Virus record (IMG/VR): IMGVR_UViG_3300020469_000170
Location: 1-30,112 of that record
DNA length: 30,112 nt
Reading direction: 5' to 3' (one strand)
Source: a virus
The notes beneath the pieces were generated by a model. The model made no database searches. It was not told the origin of the DNA and was given only the letters and a program-made list of their open reading frames with translations. The position numbers and the translations under genes were made by a program. Every line of letters starts with the position of its first letter. The stretch's first letter is position 1. This document shows positions 29,082-30,112 of the stretch, one piece after another.

Positions 29082-30112
29082 ATGGCTGAGCAACAGGAAG
29101 ATGTGAACTTTGATGTAATGCCTGGGGCTGATGCACCTGAACCGGTGCAAGAGAAGCTCGACTTAAATTTTGGCCTCGGTGAAGAGCCAGAAGAAGAGGA
29201 AGATGCCGAAGAAGTCGAAGAGACGGAAGCGGTAGCCGAAGCGGAGCCGGAAGAAGAGGTAGCAGAAGAAGCCGATGAAGACGACGAAGAGGAATCGGCT
29301 GAACCGGATACTGAAGAAGAAGAATCTACCGCTGAAGCGCCCGAAGAAGTTACCCCCGAACCCGAACCCGTAGAGGAAACGCCTAAAAAAGCCAAGATGG
29401 TGCCCAAGTCACGGCTTGACGAGGTACTGGCAAAGCAGAAAGCACTGCAAAAGCAGCTGGATGACATGAAAGCTGCCCAAGAAGTGCAGGAAAATGCGCC
29501 CGACGACTACGATTTTGCGGCAAAAGAGGTCGAATACCAGACTTTGGTGCTCGATGGCGAGTCAGACAAGGCTGCGGCACTGCGTCAAGAGATGCGAAAA
29601 GCCGAAAAAGAGCAGATGGCCTATGAAATGCGCCAAGAAATGACGCAAACCGTGGCCCAAAGCCAGCAAGCAACCGCTTTACAGACCGCAGCAGCTGACT
29701 TAGAGGCTAATTTCCCGGTATTTGATCAGAATTCCGAGGTCTACAACGCCGAATACACCCAAGAAGTCATTGATTTGCGTGATGCGTTCATAACACAGGG
29801 TTTCGGAGCGGTAGACGCGCTGTCAAAAGCAGCCAATTTCGTAATTAAGAGCAACGATTTGGCCGAAACCACGTTAGACACAGAGTCTGCACTGGCTTCA
29901 ACCAAGGCGCCTACAGGTAATGCAGACGAAGTAGCCAAAAAACGGGCACAAGTAAGCAAAAAGCTGAAGGCGGCAGAAGCTCAACCACCCGAACTGCCCG
30001 GAGAAAGCTCCGCAAACCGTGGTGAGAAGACATTAGACGTAGCTTCAATGACTGAAGAAGAGTTTTCAGCGCTACCGGAGGCCACATTGAAGCGGCTTCG
30101 GGGCGATATTCT
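29082..30112 (+). CDS. Acidic scaffolding / head-assembly protein, 3' end outside window
   Basis: ATG at 29082 with AGGAG six bases upstream; open to the end of the window (343 codons). Residues about 15-105 are extremely acidic (long Glu/Asp/Ala/Pro runs), then 'KAKMVPKSRLDEVLAKQKALQKQLDDM' starts a coiled coil, followed by helical Gln/Ala/Glu-rich sequence and a Lys-rich stretch. Acidic, helical proteins between portal and major capsid are usually scaffolding proteins. The capsid gene should follow outside the window. Confidence 0.8.
   Translation, partial: MAEQQEDVNFDVMPGADAPEPVQEKLDLNFGLGEEPEEEEDAEEVEETEAVAEAEPEEEVAEEADEDDEEESAEPDTEEEESTAEAPEEVTPEPEPVEETPKKAKMVPKSRLDEVLAKQKALQKQLDDMKAAQEVQENAPDDYDFAAKEVEYQTLVLDGESDKAAALRQEMRKAEKEQMAYEMRQEMTQTVAQSQQATALQTAAADLEANFPVFDQNSEVYNAEYTQEVIDLRDAFITQGFGAVDALSKAANFVIKSNDLAETTLDTESALASTKAPTGNADEVAKKRAQVSKKLKAAEAQPPELPGESSANRGEKTLDVASMTEEEFSALPEATLKRLRGDI

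Noticed and set aside
28994-29467. 157-residue Ser-rich minus-strand frame
   Set aside because: Antisense shadow of the Glu/Asp-rich scaffold gene; poly-Ser results from reading Glu-rich codons in reverse.

Overview
The window is a stretch of a temperate tailed-phage (or prophage) genome, most likely from a gammaproteobacterium and with the flavour of marine phages. The reasons are an incomplete lambda J-type tail tip gene at the left edge, a tyrosine integrase beside a 20-base copy of a bacterial tRNA-Ser 3' end (attP), an excisionase and a repressor, a viral DNA replication block, and a packaging block (small and large terminase, P22-type portal, acidic scaffold-like protein) running off the right edge. 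No tRNA, rRNA, IS element or CRISPR array was seen.

Layout. (1) 1-3181, plus strand: end of the tail tip protein, a tail-associated protein, two small membrane proteins (one with an EF-hand, holin-like), then four small basic or unrecognised proteins including a DUF5872 member. (2) 3182-5040: attP core, integrase arm-type repeats, integrase (plus); DUF3310 and excisionase (minus). (3) 5042-15136, minus strand: CI-like repressor, VRR-NUC-like nuclease, an abundant-type protein of unknown role, DUF2958, SNF2-type helicase, Cas4/RecB-like nuclease with four cysteines, primase-polymerase/SF3 helicase, a CsrA-like RNA-binding protein and a family A DNA polymerase. (4) 15160-19138, minus strand: small zinc-ribbon and membrane proteins followed (upstream in the operon) by a complete ubiquitin-like conjugation cassette: Ubl, E1 (ThiF-like), JAB/JAMM peptidase and an E2-like protein fused to a coiled coil. 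(5) 19218-22902, minus strand: unrecognised early genes, with a strong terminator at 21762-21793. (6) 22903-23354: gene-free region with twelve copies of a 9-base repeat TGTGTGYCA in pairs, a candidate replication origin or protein-binding array. (7) 23355-24241: four small genes, two of them membrane proteins, ending in a terminator. (8) 24242-24607: divergent control region with an 18-base perfect inverted repeat. (9) 24608-30112, plus strand: packaging and head genes.

How the parts work together. Nearly every leftward operon is preceded by a 13-base palindrome of the form GTACA-N3-TGTAC that overlaps a recognisable sigma70-type promoter. This looks like one regulon, probably controlled by the phage repressor. 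A second, post-transcriptional layer is suggested by the CsrA-like protein together with several Shine-Dalgarno sequences that sit in the loops of perfect short hairpins, the arrangement CsrA family proteins bind. The Ubl-E1-JAB-E2 cassette is the most remarkable item. It has the composition of the antiphage Bil/Bub-type ubiquitin-like systems and of the PRTRC plasmid cassettes, but here it is carried in the early region of a phage, and one of its genes has its ribosome-binding site in such a hairpin.

All functional names come from motifs read by eye; no database search was possible.
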